This document shows, piece by piece, positions 25,226-33,340 of a stretch of DNA of 64,000 nucleotides; within the stretch, counting starts at the first letter, position 1, and every line of letters begins with the position of its first letter. Source of the DNA: JACRLW01 sp050181465 (GTDB taxonomy: Bacteria; Planctomycetota; UBA1135; UBA2386); assembly GCA_050181465.1 (NCBI GenBank), contig JBFXDD010000023.1, positions 16,021-80,020 of the forward strand, written 5' to 3'. The position numbers were made by a program, and so were the translations under genes. The notes below the pieces were generated by a model. It ran no database searches, had not been told where the DNA came from, and worked only from the letters and a program-made list of their open reading frames with translations.

Positions 25226-27817
25226 ATGCGAATCGCGTGTCGCGGGCTGTTTGCAATCGGTCTGCTTTCGATCTCTCCATCCCTCGCTCAGACAGTGACG
25301 CAACAGGATCTGCCGGCCGGTGCCGGCTGGGATGCGGCACTGATCCATCGAGCCGCCCGCGGCATCTGGTACGCCCAGGTCGAGCCGGTGATCGCCGATC
25401 ACGGACCACCCGAAGTCATCGTCACCTGCGACGACGGACGACTGATGACGCTCTCTGTCTACAGCGGGAACTGGACTGAACGATCCGTGAACCCGGACGG
25501 TCAATGGCTCGCGCCGTCGCGTCCGGCGGACGTCGATCCGCGCGTGCCCGGCGCGGAGATCTACGCGGGCGGTCGCGGCGGCAACGTGCATCGGATCACG
25601 GCGGTGCGCGAGGGTGCGGCGCGTCATCGACTCGAGAGTCGCGAGATCGCACACATTCCCGACGAGGAGTTCCATACGGTGCTCGCCGGGGACCTGGACA
25701 CCTCACGCGCGGGTGACGAACTGCTCGCCTTCGCCATTACCGGTGCCGTGTTTCAACTCGACCCGGATCTGCGCACGGGTGATCCCGGCAGTGCGAGTTT
25801 CGTGACGCGCCGCGTCGCCACCTTGCCGGGTCGTGTTCGCGATGCACTGATCGTGAATGACGGCAAGACATCGCCTCGCATCTACGGAGTCAGTCGTTCG
25901 GGTCACTTGCTGTCGATGGCGCTCGGCGAACGCGGTCTCGAGTCGAAGGTGATCGCGCATGAACCCATGGGGCTCGGCAGGATCGCGCGTGGCCGAGTCG
26001 ATGCCATTGGGATCGTGTTGTACGTGACCCGAGACGACGGCGTCCTGTTGCGCTTCGAGCTCGACGGCAAGGGCAACGCGAAGCGTTCGGTGATCTTCGT
26101 CGGCGAGCAGGGACTTCGCGGCGTCGTGGCCGGCAGGTTCTTTGCCGAGCCGGGGATCGAGTCGGTAGCCGTGTACGGCTATGGATCGAAGGTCCACCTG
26201 GTCTCGCGTCGGGCAGATGGGCCGTGGGAGTCGACCGCGATCTTCGCGAGCGAGGATCAGGGTCATTGGCTGTCCGTGTGCGAACTGGACGGCCGGAATG
26301 CGACCGACGAGATCATCGCCACCGGCTTCGGTGGACAGGTGGTGTTGCTCGCGCGCGAACCCGGCTATGGACTCGATGGTGTCGCGGTCGCGAACGTGAT
26401 CACCGCGACCTCGACTTCGCCGACCAGCACCGGTCGACCGATTCGTCTTGCGGCGAAGGCATCGAGAGCCGCCCATGAACTCTCGCCGTTGAGCTACCAA
26501 GGCGGCTTCGAGACCAAGAGCCTCGTCTACGAGACCTTGGTACGTCGTGGCGCCGATGGGCGCATCGTGCCGTCGCTGGCGAGCTCCTGGACGGTTACCG
26601 AGGATGGCCGGCGATGGTCGTTTCGGTTGCGCGAGGGGGCGACATTCCACGACGGAACCACCGTGCGAGCCGATGACGCCGCCGTGCACTTCCGTCGCTG
26701 GGTCGGCTTACCCGAGCACGATTGGCTTCGCTGCAATCGCCGTATCCGATCGGTTCGAGCCGTCGACGAGCGGACCCTCGAGATCGTGCTCGACCGTGCC
26801 TACGCCTTGCTGCCGGATCTCTGCGCGATCAATCCCACGGCGATCCGCGCACCTGCCGCACTGGACCGTGAGGGCGCGTTCGTGCGGCCGATGGGCAGTG
26901 GACCGTTCACGTTCGTGGATGTTCGTGAAGACGGTCGCGTGCTGCGCTTCGCTCGCCATGGTGCTCCCACCGAGACCTTTCTCGATCTAGTGCGTTTCGA
27001 CAAGTCGACGGGTGACGACCCCGTCGCCGCACTGAAGGCCGGCGAAGTCGATGTGGTCATCGGCAGTTGGTTGGTGAGGATCGATCCGGCGCAGGTCGCG
27101 TCGCTGCGGAGTGATCCTCGCTTCCGCGTGACCGAGGGTCCCGGCTCGTCGATGGTGCACGTCGTGTTCCATCGCACTGCCGGCATCACGTCGAGTCGCG
27201 CCGTGCGGCGCGCGATCGCCGCGGCGATCGACCGCAGCGGACTGGTGCGCGACGTCGAGTTCGGTCTCGCCGACGCGAGCACCGCTTGGGCGGCACCTTC
27301 GATCCTCGCCTGGCCGCGCGGTACGCCGCAACCACAGTTGGCGACACCGGTCGTACTCGAACAGCCGCTGCGTATCAGCGATTTCGGCTACGGCGGCAGA
27401 GCCCTCGCGGAAGCGATCGCGATGCAGATCCGAGCGAAGGGGCTACCTGTCGAGATCGTCGGTGACGGATCCGAGTGGGACATGCGCTGCGAGATCACGC
27501 ATGGAGTTCCCTACGATCCGCATACGACTCTCGTCAGCCGCTTCTTGCCGCCGGACGGCGACCGCAATGCCGAACGGTCGCGAGATGTCGCTGGTGAGCC
27601 CGCTTTGCGCGAACTCGTCGCAGAGGCGGTGAACACCTGGGACGAGACCGCGCGCGAAGCCGTCTACGCCAAGATCCAGGCTGCCATGGACGAAGACGCG
27701 ACCCTGGTTCCGCTCTACGCACCGCGGCGAGTCGCGATCGTGCGCGCCGACCTGCCGTCGCCGACACTCGATCACGACATGTATCACTTGGATGCGCGTT
27801 GGCTGACCGATGGGTGA
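25226..27817 (+). CDS. Beta-propeller-like domain fused to a family 5 solute-binding protein
   Basis: The 863-residue exported protein (signal ending SLAQ) has two parts. Residues 25-410 look like a beta-propeller or FG-GAP-like region with recurring DGR, GNV and DELLA motifs (VIVTCDDGRLMTLSVYSGNW, DATDEIIATGFGGQVVLL in outline). Residues 420-863 are an OppA/NikA-type binding protein: SLVYETLVRRGADGRIVPSL, the family signature SSWTVTEDGRRWSFRLREGA and TFHDGTTVRADDAAVHFRRW, then a two-lobed alpha/beta chain. Binding proteins of this class capture peptides or metals for an ABC transporter, but no permease or ATPase gene is nearby. The fusion is unusual. Its 3' end overlaps the convergent GT2 gene by 34 bp. 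Confidence 0.8.
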   Translation: MRIACRGLFAIGLLSISPSLAQTVTQQDLPAGAGWDAALIHRAARGIWYAQVEPVIADHGPPEVIVTCDDGRLMTLSVYSGNWTERSVNPDGQWLAPSRPADVDPRVPGAEIYAGGRGGNVHRITAVREGAARHRLESREIAHIPDEEFHTVLAGDLDTSRAGDELLAFAITGAVFQLDPDLRTGDPGSASFVTRRVATLPGRVRDALIVNDGKTSPRIYGVSRSGHLLSMALGERGLESKVIAHEPMGLGRIARGRVDAIGIVLYVTRDDGVLLRFELDGKGNAKRSVIFVGEQGLRGVVAGRFFAEPGIESVAVYGYGSKVHLVSRRADGPWESTAIFASEDQGHWLSVCELDGRNATDEIIATGFGGQVVLLAREPGYGLDGVAVANVITATSTSPTSTGRPIRLAAKASRAAHELSPLSYQGGFETKSLVYETLVRRGADGRIVPSLASSWTVTEDGRRWSFRLREGATFHDGTTVRADDAAVHFRRWVGLPEHDWLRCNRRIRSVRAVDERTLEIVLDRAYALLPDLCAINPTAIRAPAALDREGAFVRPMGSGPFTFVDVREDGRVLRFARHGAPTETFLDLVRFDKSTGDDPVAALKAGEVDVVIGSWLVRIDPAQVASLRSDPRFRVTEGPGSSMVHVVFHRTAGITSSRAVRRAIAAAIDRSGLVRDVEFGLADASTAWAAPSILAWPRGTPQPQLATPVVLEQPLRISDFGYGGRALAEAIAMQIRAKGLPVEIVGDGSEWDMRCEITHGVPYDPHTTLVSRFLPPDGDRNAERSRDVAGEPALRELVAEAVNTWDETAREAVYAKIQAAMDEDATLVPLYAPRRVAIVRADLPSPTLDHDMYHLDARWLTDG

Positions 27818-28563
27818 GCATCGCGCGCGGCCTGCGGTTGGAATGCACCGCGCCACGCTGCCCACATCAGTCCCAGATGCGCTCGCACCGCGCGGAGCAC
27901 ACGGAGCTTGCTGCGTCCCGTGCGGCGTGCGCGAAGGACTGCCGGCACTTCGACGGCGCGCGCCCCGCTCGCGAGCACGCGCAAGAACTGTTCGGTCACA
28001 CCCAAGAAGCCTTCACGAGCCGGCCATGTCGCGAGCAGCAGGTCGCGCCGCTGCACACGCACCATGCAGGTGAACGTCGCGATGCGTCGTCCGGTCGCCC
28101 AGCGATAACAGCGCGAGGCCTGGCGGGACAGCATCGCGCGAAACGCGCTGACGCCCTCGATGCGGCCGCCCGGGCCGTGGCAGGATGCGGTCGCGAACTC
28201 CGCGCCGTCGTCGATCGCGGCAAGCAGATCGATCAGCACCATCGGGTCGTAGCTGAGATCCGCATCCAGCCAGGCGACCAAGTCGAACCGCGCGGCTTCG
28301 CTGCCGGTGCGAAGTGCGGCGGTGAGGCCGCGATTGCGGTCGTGTTCGAGGACGCGCCATGCCGGATTCTCGGCGTTGATCGTTGCGCGCAGTCGGCTCG
28401 CGGTCCCGTCGGTCGAGCCGTCGTCGACCAACACGAATTCCAGCGATCGTCGCGGCGCGACTGTGTCGTGGAGTCGGCTCAGTGCTGCGCACAGCGCCGC
28501 GACTCCCGCCGCTTCCTGATAGAGCGGAACCACCACGGACAGGGAGGCCGGTGCGGACGTCAC
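27784..28563 (-). CDS. Family 2 glycosyltransferase (dolichol-phosphate mannosyltransferase-like)
   Basis: The 259-residue protein has a GT-A fold: SVVVPLYQEAAGVAALCAAL at the N-terminus, VLVDDGSTDGTASRL, and WLDADLSYDP with the metal-binding D-A-D. It lacks the C-terminal membrane helices found in some relatives, so it may be a soluble enzyme that transfers a sugar from a nucleotide or lipid carrier; family members of this sort make polyprenyl-phosphate sugars. The end after about residue 220 is basic and low in complexity. It is divergent from the S15 peptidase gene and converges on the fusion gene at 25226. Confidence 0.88.
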   Translation of the reverse strand: MTSAPASLSVVVPLYQEAAGVAALCAALSRLHDTVAPRRSLEFVLVDDGSTDGTASRLRATINAENPAWRVLEHDRNRGLTAALRTGSEAARFDLVAWLDADLSYDPMVLIDLLAAIDDGAEFATASCHGPGGRIEGVSAFRAMLSRQASRCYRWATGRRIATFTCMVRVQRRDLLLATWPAREGFLGVTEQFLRVLASGARAVEVPAVLRARRTGRSKLRVLRAVRAHLGLMWAAWRGAFQPQAARDAHPSVSQRASK

Positions 28564-28660
28564 GCGACGAGCCTACTCCCCGGCCGGAACGGAATCGTGC
28601 TCCCTCGCACGCGGTGTCGGACTATCGTAGATCGATCGCTTCGTCCGCGACTGTGCCATC

Positions 28661-30493
28661 ATGCCGATCGATCGTCTCTTCGCTTTCGCCAGCGTCCTGG
28701 CCGCCTGCAACGCACTTTGCGCGCAGGACACCGAGACTCCCCGCGCCGCGCCCGTCTTTCGCGACGGCATGGCGCAGGTCGTGCCCGCCTTCGCGCGTCC
28801 TGCGGATTGGATCCGTCAGGAACTGTGGGTCGAAGGGGACTTCGATTCCGACGGCGACGGCAAGCCCGACCGCCTGCACGTCGACGTGACTCGACAGGCG
28901 CAGACCGATACCGAAGGACTGAAGGTTGCCGTCATTTACGAGACGAGCCCGTACTTCTCCGGCACCGGGGTCACCGATGCGCGCTTCTTCTGGGATCCCA
29001 AGCACGAGATCGGTAGCACGCCACCGCCGCGCGGCGAGATGCCGCCCATCCGCTTCCGCGAGAACCCGCGCATGATCTCGAACTCCCTGGTGCAGACCTG
29101 GGTGCCGCGCGGCTTTGCCGTCGTTCATTCGGAGTCGCCCGGCACCGGTCTCTCGCAAGGTTGTCCGACCATCGGCGCCGACAACGAGTCCCTCGCGCCG
29201 AAGGCAGTGATCGATTGGCTGTGTGGGCGCGCGAAGGGCTACACGTCGATCGACGGCAAGGAGGAAGTCAAAGCCGAGTGGTGCTCGGGCAAGGTCGGCA
29301 TGATCGGCACGAGCTACAACGGCACTTTGCCGCTCGCCGCCGCGACCACCGGTGTCGAAGGTCTCGAAGCGATCATCCCGGTCGCGCCGAACACCTCCTA
29401 TTACCACTACTACCGGAGCCATGGTCTGGTGCGGCATCCGGGCGGCTACATGGGCGAGGACGTCGACGTCCTCTACGACTTCATCAACAGCGGCAATCCG
29501 GCGCGCCGTGACTGGTGCAACGAACACGTCCGCGATGCCGATCTGCGCAAGAACCAAGATCGCGAGAGCGGCGATTACAGCAAGTGGTGGGCGGCTCGCG
29601 ACTATCTCAACGATCTCGCGCCCTTGCGCGCCGCGACGTTGATGGCGCACGCGTTCAACGACTGGAACGTGATGCCGGAGCACAGTGTTCGCATCTATGC
29701 GGCGCTCAAGCGCAAGGGCATTCCGTGCATCGCGTATTTCCACCAGGGTGGTCACGGCGGTGATCCGCCATTCCCGCTCGTCAACAAGTGGTTCTCGCGC
29801 TTTCTCTACGGCATCGAGAACGGTGTCGAGAACGGCCCCAAGGGCTGGGTCGTTCGCGAAGGCGATCGCGAACCCACCGCGTATCCGGAGTATCCGCATC
29901 CCGACGCGACTTTGGTCGCGCTCCATCCACAGTCCGGCGGTGCCAAGATGGGCGCTCTCACGCCGCTCGCCGCGGGCAAGCAAGGCAAGGAGACCTTCAC
30001 CGACGACGTCGCGATCTCCGGCACCGACCTGGCCAAGGCCGAAGCCTCGCCTCATCGCCTGCTGTTCGCGACCGCGCCGCTGACGAAGGATCTCCACATC
30101 TCCGGGACCGCGCGCCTCCACATCCGGCTGGCCGCGAATCGGCCGGCGGTGAACCTGTCGGTGTGGGTCGTGTCGCTGCCTTGGCAGGGCGGAATGATCA
30201 CCGACGACATCATCACGCGCGGCTGGGCCGACCCGCAGAACCACGCCTCGATCGAGAAGAGTCAGCCGCTCGAGCCCGGGCGCTTCTACGAACTCGAGTT
30301 CGACCTCCAGCCTGACGACCAGGTGATCCCGGCCGGCGAGCGCATCGCTTTGATGGTGTTCTCCTCGGATCGCGACTTCACACTCTGGCCGAAGGCCGGT
30401 TCGAAGCTGACCGTCGACCTGGACTTCACGTCGCTGAAGTTGCCGGTGGTCGGTGGCGCGGATGCCTTGAAGGCGGCACTGGGCGAGCACTGA
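28661..30493 (+). CDS. Secreted S15-type (X-Pro dipeptidyl-peptidase/CocE) hydrolase
   Basis: The 610-residue product begins with a signal peptide (RLFAFASVLAACNALCAQ). It has the alpha/beta hydrolase core of the S15 family: Ser218 in GMIGTSYNGT, an Asp in LMAHAFNDWNV and a His in FHQGGHGG form a likely triad. The C-terminal third (from about residue 430) is the beta jelly roll typical of X-Pro dipeptidyl-peptidases and cocaine esterases (LHISGTARLHIRLAA, LSVWVVSLPW in outline). Either peptide or ester substrates are possible. An acidic loop DSDGDGKPDR near residue 63 looks like a calcium-type turn. It is the first of four secreted-protein genes read in the same direction up to 35.5 kb. Confidence 0.87.
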   Translation: MPIDRLFAFASVLAACNALCAQDTETPRAAPVFRDGMAQVVPAFARPADWIRQELWVEGDFDSDGDGKPDRLHVDVTRQAQTDTEGLKVAVIYETSPYFSGTGVTDARFFWDPKHEIGSTPPPRGEMPPIRFRENPRMISNSLVQTWVPRGFAVVHSESPGTGLSQGCPTIGADNESLAPKAVIDWLCGRAKGYTSIDGKEEVKAEWCSGKVGMIGTSYNGTLPLAAATTGVEGLEAIIPVAPNTSYYHYYRSHGLVRHPGGYMGEDVDVLYDFINSGNPARRDWCNEHVRDADLRKNQDRESGDYSKWWAARDYLNDLAPLRAATLMAHAFNDWNVMPEHSVRIYAALKRKGIPCIAYFHQGGHGGDPPFPLVNKWFSRFLYGIENGVENGPKGWVVREGDREPTAYPEYPHPDATLVALHPQSGGAKMGALTPLAAGKQGKETFTDDVAISGTDLAKAEASPHRLLFATAPLTKDLHISGTARLHIRLAANRPAVNLSVWVVSLPWQGGMITDDIITRGWADPQNHASIEKSQPLEPGRFYELEFDLQPDDQVIPAGERIALMVFSSDRDFTLWPKAGSKLTVDLDFTSLKLPVVGGADALKAALGEH

Positions 30494-30614
30494 GTCATCG
30501 CCCGCCGCTGTCCGCAGCGAATGTCAACCGGACTGGCCCCGGCACCGCTGGCTCGCGTAGGGGCAGGCACGCTGTCGCCACCAGCACAGCGCCGCCCCTT
30601 TTGGTATCTTGCGG

Positions 30615-31886
30615 ATGATGACTCGCCCGTCGCACTGGATCCTCGGCCTCTTCGCCTGTGTGGGCGGAGCCTTGTGGCTGTCGGGTTCCGTGCAGGAGTT
30701 CCTCGCGGCCAAGCCTGCCGAGAGTTCGATCGTCGGGAATCGCGGCAATGCGTCTCAGAAGTCGTCTCAGAAGTCGACGCGGGCGACCCCGATCGCGGCC
30801 GATGGTTCGCGACGTGCGTCCAGTCAGGGGCGTGCGCGCACACCCGATGCGCCGAAGCTGTCTGAGGTCGCCGGAACCGTTCTCGACCGCCGCGGCTGGC
30901 CGGTCGTTGCCGCGCGCGTGCGCTTTGCTCACGACGCCGCCGTCGAACCGGTCGAGACCGATGCCTTCGGTCGTTTCCGCCTCCGCGGTTTCGCCGCCGT
31001 CAATCGATGGCTCTCGATCGAGGCGCCCGGTCGGCATGCGCCGCTCCTGGTGCACGGCTCGACCCAGGACCTCCCGGTCGTCTTGCACGATGCGCTGCCG
31101 TGGGCTGAGCCCGCGACGGCCGCGGCCGCCAGTCCGGACGTCGACCTCTTGGTCGGCGAAGGCTGGGTGCGGACGGCGAAGGGCGAGCCGGCGGTCGGCG
31201 CCCACGTGATGGTCGCCGAGACCAAGGCTTCGGCCCGCGTCGACGACCAAGGCCGCTTCCTGCTGCCGCTGCCGCCCACCGCGTGCACGATCACGGCGTG
31301 GACGGCGAACGGCGAGTGCAAGGTTCTCGAGTGCCCGGTGCCGCTCCGCAAGGAAGGGAAGGTGCCGTTGCCGGAGGTCGACCTCGCGGTCGGTCACACG
31401 CTGCGCGGGCGCCTGCGCGATCCCGACGGCGGCAGCATGGTCGATGCGGCGATCGTGGTTGCGAATGCCGGGGTGGAGCGCACGGTGCGCAGCGAGCAGG
31501 GTGGACTGTTCGTCGCGAACGGGCTGGTCAGCGGTGACGTCACGGTGAGCGTGTTGCCCACACGCGGTCACCTGCCGCGCCGCGTGCATGTGGTGCTCGA
31601 GCGGGATGCGGACATGGGCGACGTCGAACTGGCGCGCGCCGAGCGGGAGCCGCTCCGGATTTCGGTGGCGAGCCGAGACGGCGAAGCCCGTCCCTTCGTG
31701 CACGTCGTTGCTGATCAGGCCGAGGGCCTGTGTCGCGCCTACGGGCAGGCCAATGCCCGCGGTGAGGTGAGCTTCGTCGGGATCGGCACCGAGGCGTTGA
31801 GCTTCGAGGTGCGCGACACCGAGCTCGTCCCGATGACCGTGCTGAGCTTCTCGGCCGAGAACCGGCGCCTGGTCGTCGAACCCTGA
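30615..31886 (+). CDS. Secreted protein with carboxypeptidase-regulatory-like domains
   Basis: The 423-residue protein has one N-terminal helix (SHWILGLFACVGGALWLSGS), then a Ser/Gln/Lys-rich linker to about residue 80. Three beta-sandwich domains follow with the 'G-x-V-x-D-x-x-G-x-P-V-x-x-A' phrase: GTVLDRRGWPVVAARVRF, RTAKGEPAVGAHVMV and RGRLRDPDGGSMVDAAIVV. These resemble carboxypeptidase-regulatory-like domains, which bind protein or sugar. A last domain ends RRLVVEP. A TTG in the same frame, two codons before the first ATG, is an alternative start. It lies between the S15 hydrolase and the SGNH hydrolase and may be co-expressed with them. Confidence 0.75.
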   Translation: MMTRPSHWILGLFACVGGALWLSGSVQEFLAAKPAESSIVGNRGNASQKSSQKSTRATPIAADGSRRASSQGRARTPDAPKLSEVAGTVLDRRGWPVVAARVRFAHDAAVEPVETDAFGRFRLRGFAAVNRWLSIEAPGRHAPLLVHGSTQDLPVVLHDALPWAEPATAAAASPDVDLLVGEGWVRTAKGEPAVGAHVMVAETKASARVDDQGRFLLPLPPTACTITAWTANGECKVLECPVPLRKEGKVPLPEVDLAVGHTLRGRLRDPDGGSMVDAAIVVANAGVERTVRSEQGGLFVANGLVSGDVTVSVLPTRGHLPRRVHVVLERDADMGDVELARAEREPLRISVASRDGEARPFVHVVADQAEGLCRAYGQANARGEVSFVGIGTEALSFEVRDTELVPMTVLSFSAENRRLVVEP

Positions 31887-31954
31887 TCGGACTTTGCCGC
31901 CGGAATCGGGCGGCGGAGGGTGGGGTCGGCGACAATCCCGGGTGAGTCCCCGCC

Positions 31955-33340
31955 ATGCGCTTCGCTCGCCTCGTCGCCGTCTTCCTTCTCGCGTTCCTGC
32001 CCGACTTCCTTCCCGGTCTGCACGCGCAGCGCGATTGTCGTCGCGACAGTTTCGGCCTGACGCCGCTGGTCGATCTCGGCCCGAGTCGATACCGCGATCG
32101 TGAGGGCGGTCTCTATCCCGGCGGCGGCAATGCGACACCGCCGGCACACCTTGCCGCGGGACTGGCGCGCGCCGCGCAGGTCGTTCCGCGCGATGCCGGC
32201 GGCAGCCCGAGTCCCTCGGGAAGCGTGGTCCTGCTCGCGATCGGCATGTCGAACACGACGCAGGAGTTCTCGACCTTCGTGCCGTGGAGCAACGCCGACC
32301 TCGAGCGTCATCCGGCGGTTCGGGTCGTCGACGGTGCGCAGGGTGGGCAGGACGCGCGCATCTTCGCGAATCCGAATGCACCGGCCTGGACCGTGATCGA
32401 GCAGCGCCTCGCGCAAGCCGGAGTCACTCCACTCCAGGTCCAGGCGCTGTGGTTGAAGGAGGCTCTGGCTGCACCGACATCCCTGGCGTGGCCGGCGCAT
32501 GTCGACGAGCTTGCGACCCTGTTGATCGCGGTCCTGCAGAACGCCAAGGCGCGATACCCGAATCTCGAGGTCGCCTTCCTCAGCTCGCGCAGCTACGGCG
32601 GCTATTCGCTCAACCCCGCGCGCACCGAACCGTTGAGCTATGAGACCGGCTTCGCGATCAAGGATGTCGTCGCGCGCCAGATCGCGGGAGATCCTGCGCT
32701 CGAGTTCGATCCGGCGCGCGGCAGTGTGCGGGCACCGTGGTTGGCGTGGGGACCCTACCTGTGGGCGGACGGGATCACGGTCCGCAGCGATGGACTCCAA
32801 TTGTCGTGCGATGACTACGTCGCCGACGGCGTGCATCCGAGTCCGTCCGGCCGCCTGCGCGTCGCCGACCTCTTGACCGCGCATTTCCGCACGCATCCCG
32901 CCAGTGTCGGTTGGTATCTGGCGGCGCCGAGGGCGCCGTGGGCGGCGGTCGTCGGCTTCGGCTCGTCATGTCCTGGAACGAGTGGAGACCCGCTGCTCGC
33001 TCCGCGGGGAGTGCCGTTTCCCGGCAATGTCGGCTTCGGCCTGCGCGTGTCGAGTGCACGGCCGAGTTCGCTCGCAGCACTGCTGTTGGCGACGGATCGT
33101 TCGCGCATCGCCTTGGGCGGTGCCGGCTGTCATCTGTGGCTCGATCCATCGGGCTTGCTCGAGTCGATCGCCGGCAGCACATCGATTGACGGCGCTGCTT
33201 CGTGGCTGCTGCCGATCCCTGCAGACCCGTCTTTGGCCGGGTTCGTGTTGACGGCGCAAGCGGTCGTGATCGATCCACTCGCCGCGAGCTTCGGCGTTGC
33301 GGCGAGCGGCGGTTCGTGGCTGCGGGTGGGGGCGCGATGA
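31955..33340 (+). CDS. Secreted SGNH/GDSL-like hydrolase with C-terminal module
   Basis: The 461-residue product starts with a signal peptide (MRFARLVAVFLLAFLPDFLP). The catalytic domain has Ser99 in LLAIGMSNTTQEF, where the GDSL motif is replaced by G-M-S-N, a middle SSRSYGGYS strand, and Asp291 and His294 in YVADGVHPSPSG. These are the usual three residues of an SGNH esterase, though the Asn/Gly oxyanion block is not obvious. The last 135 residues, from VGFGSSCPGTSG to WLRVGAR, are the C-terminal module described in the findings; two Cys (in SSCPG and GAGCHLWL) could form a disulfide. Substrate is unknown. Its stop overlaps the next gene's ATG. Confidence 0.72.
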   Translation: MRFARLVAVFLLAFLPDFLPGLHAQRDCRRDSFGLTPLVDLGPSRYRDREGGLYPGGGNATPPAHLAAGLARAAQVVPRDAGGSPSPSGSVVLLAIGMSNTTQEFSTFVPWSNADLERHPAVRVVDGAQGGQDARIFANPNAPAWTVIEQRLAQAGVTPLQVQALWLKEALAAPTSLAWPAHVDELATLLIAVLQNAKARYPNLEVAFLSSRSYGGYSLNPARTEPLSYETGFAIKDVVARQIAGDPALEFDPARGSVRAPWLAWGPYLWADGITVRSDGLQLSCDDYVADGVHPSPSGRLRVADLLTAHFRTHPASVGWYLAAPRAPWAAVVGFGSSCPGTSGDPLLAPRGVPFPGNVGFGLRVSSARPSSLAALLLATDRSRIALGGAGCHLWLDPSGLLESIAGSTSIDGAASWLLPIPADPSLAGFVLTAQAVVIDPLAASFGVAASGGSWLRVGAR

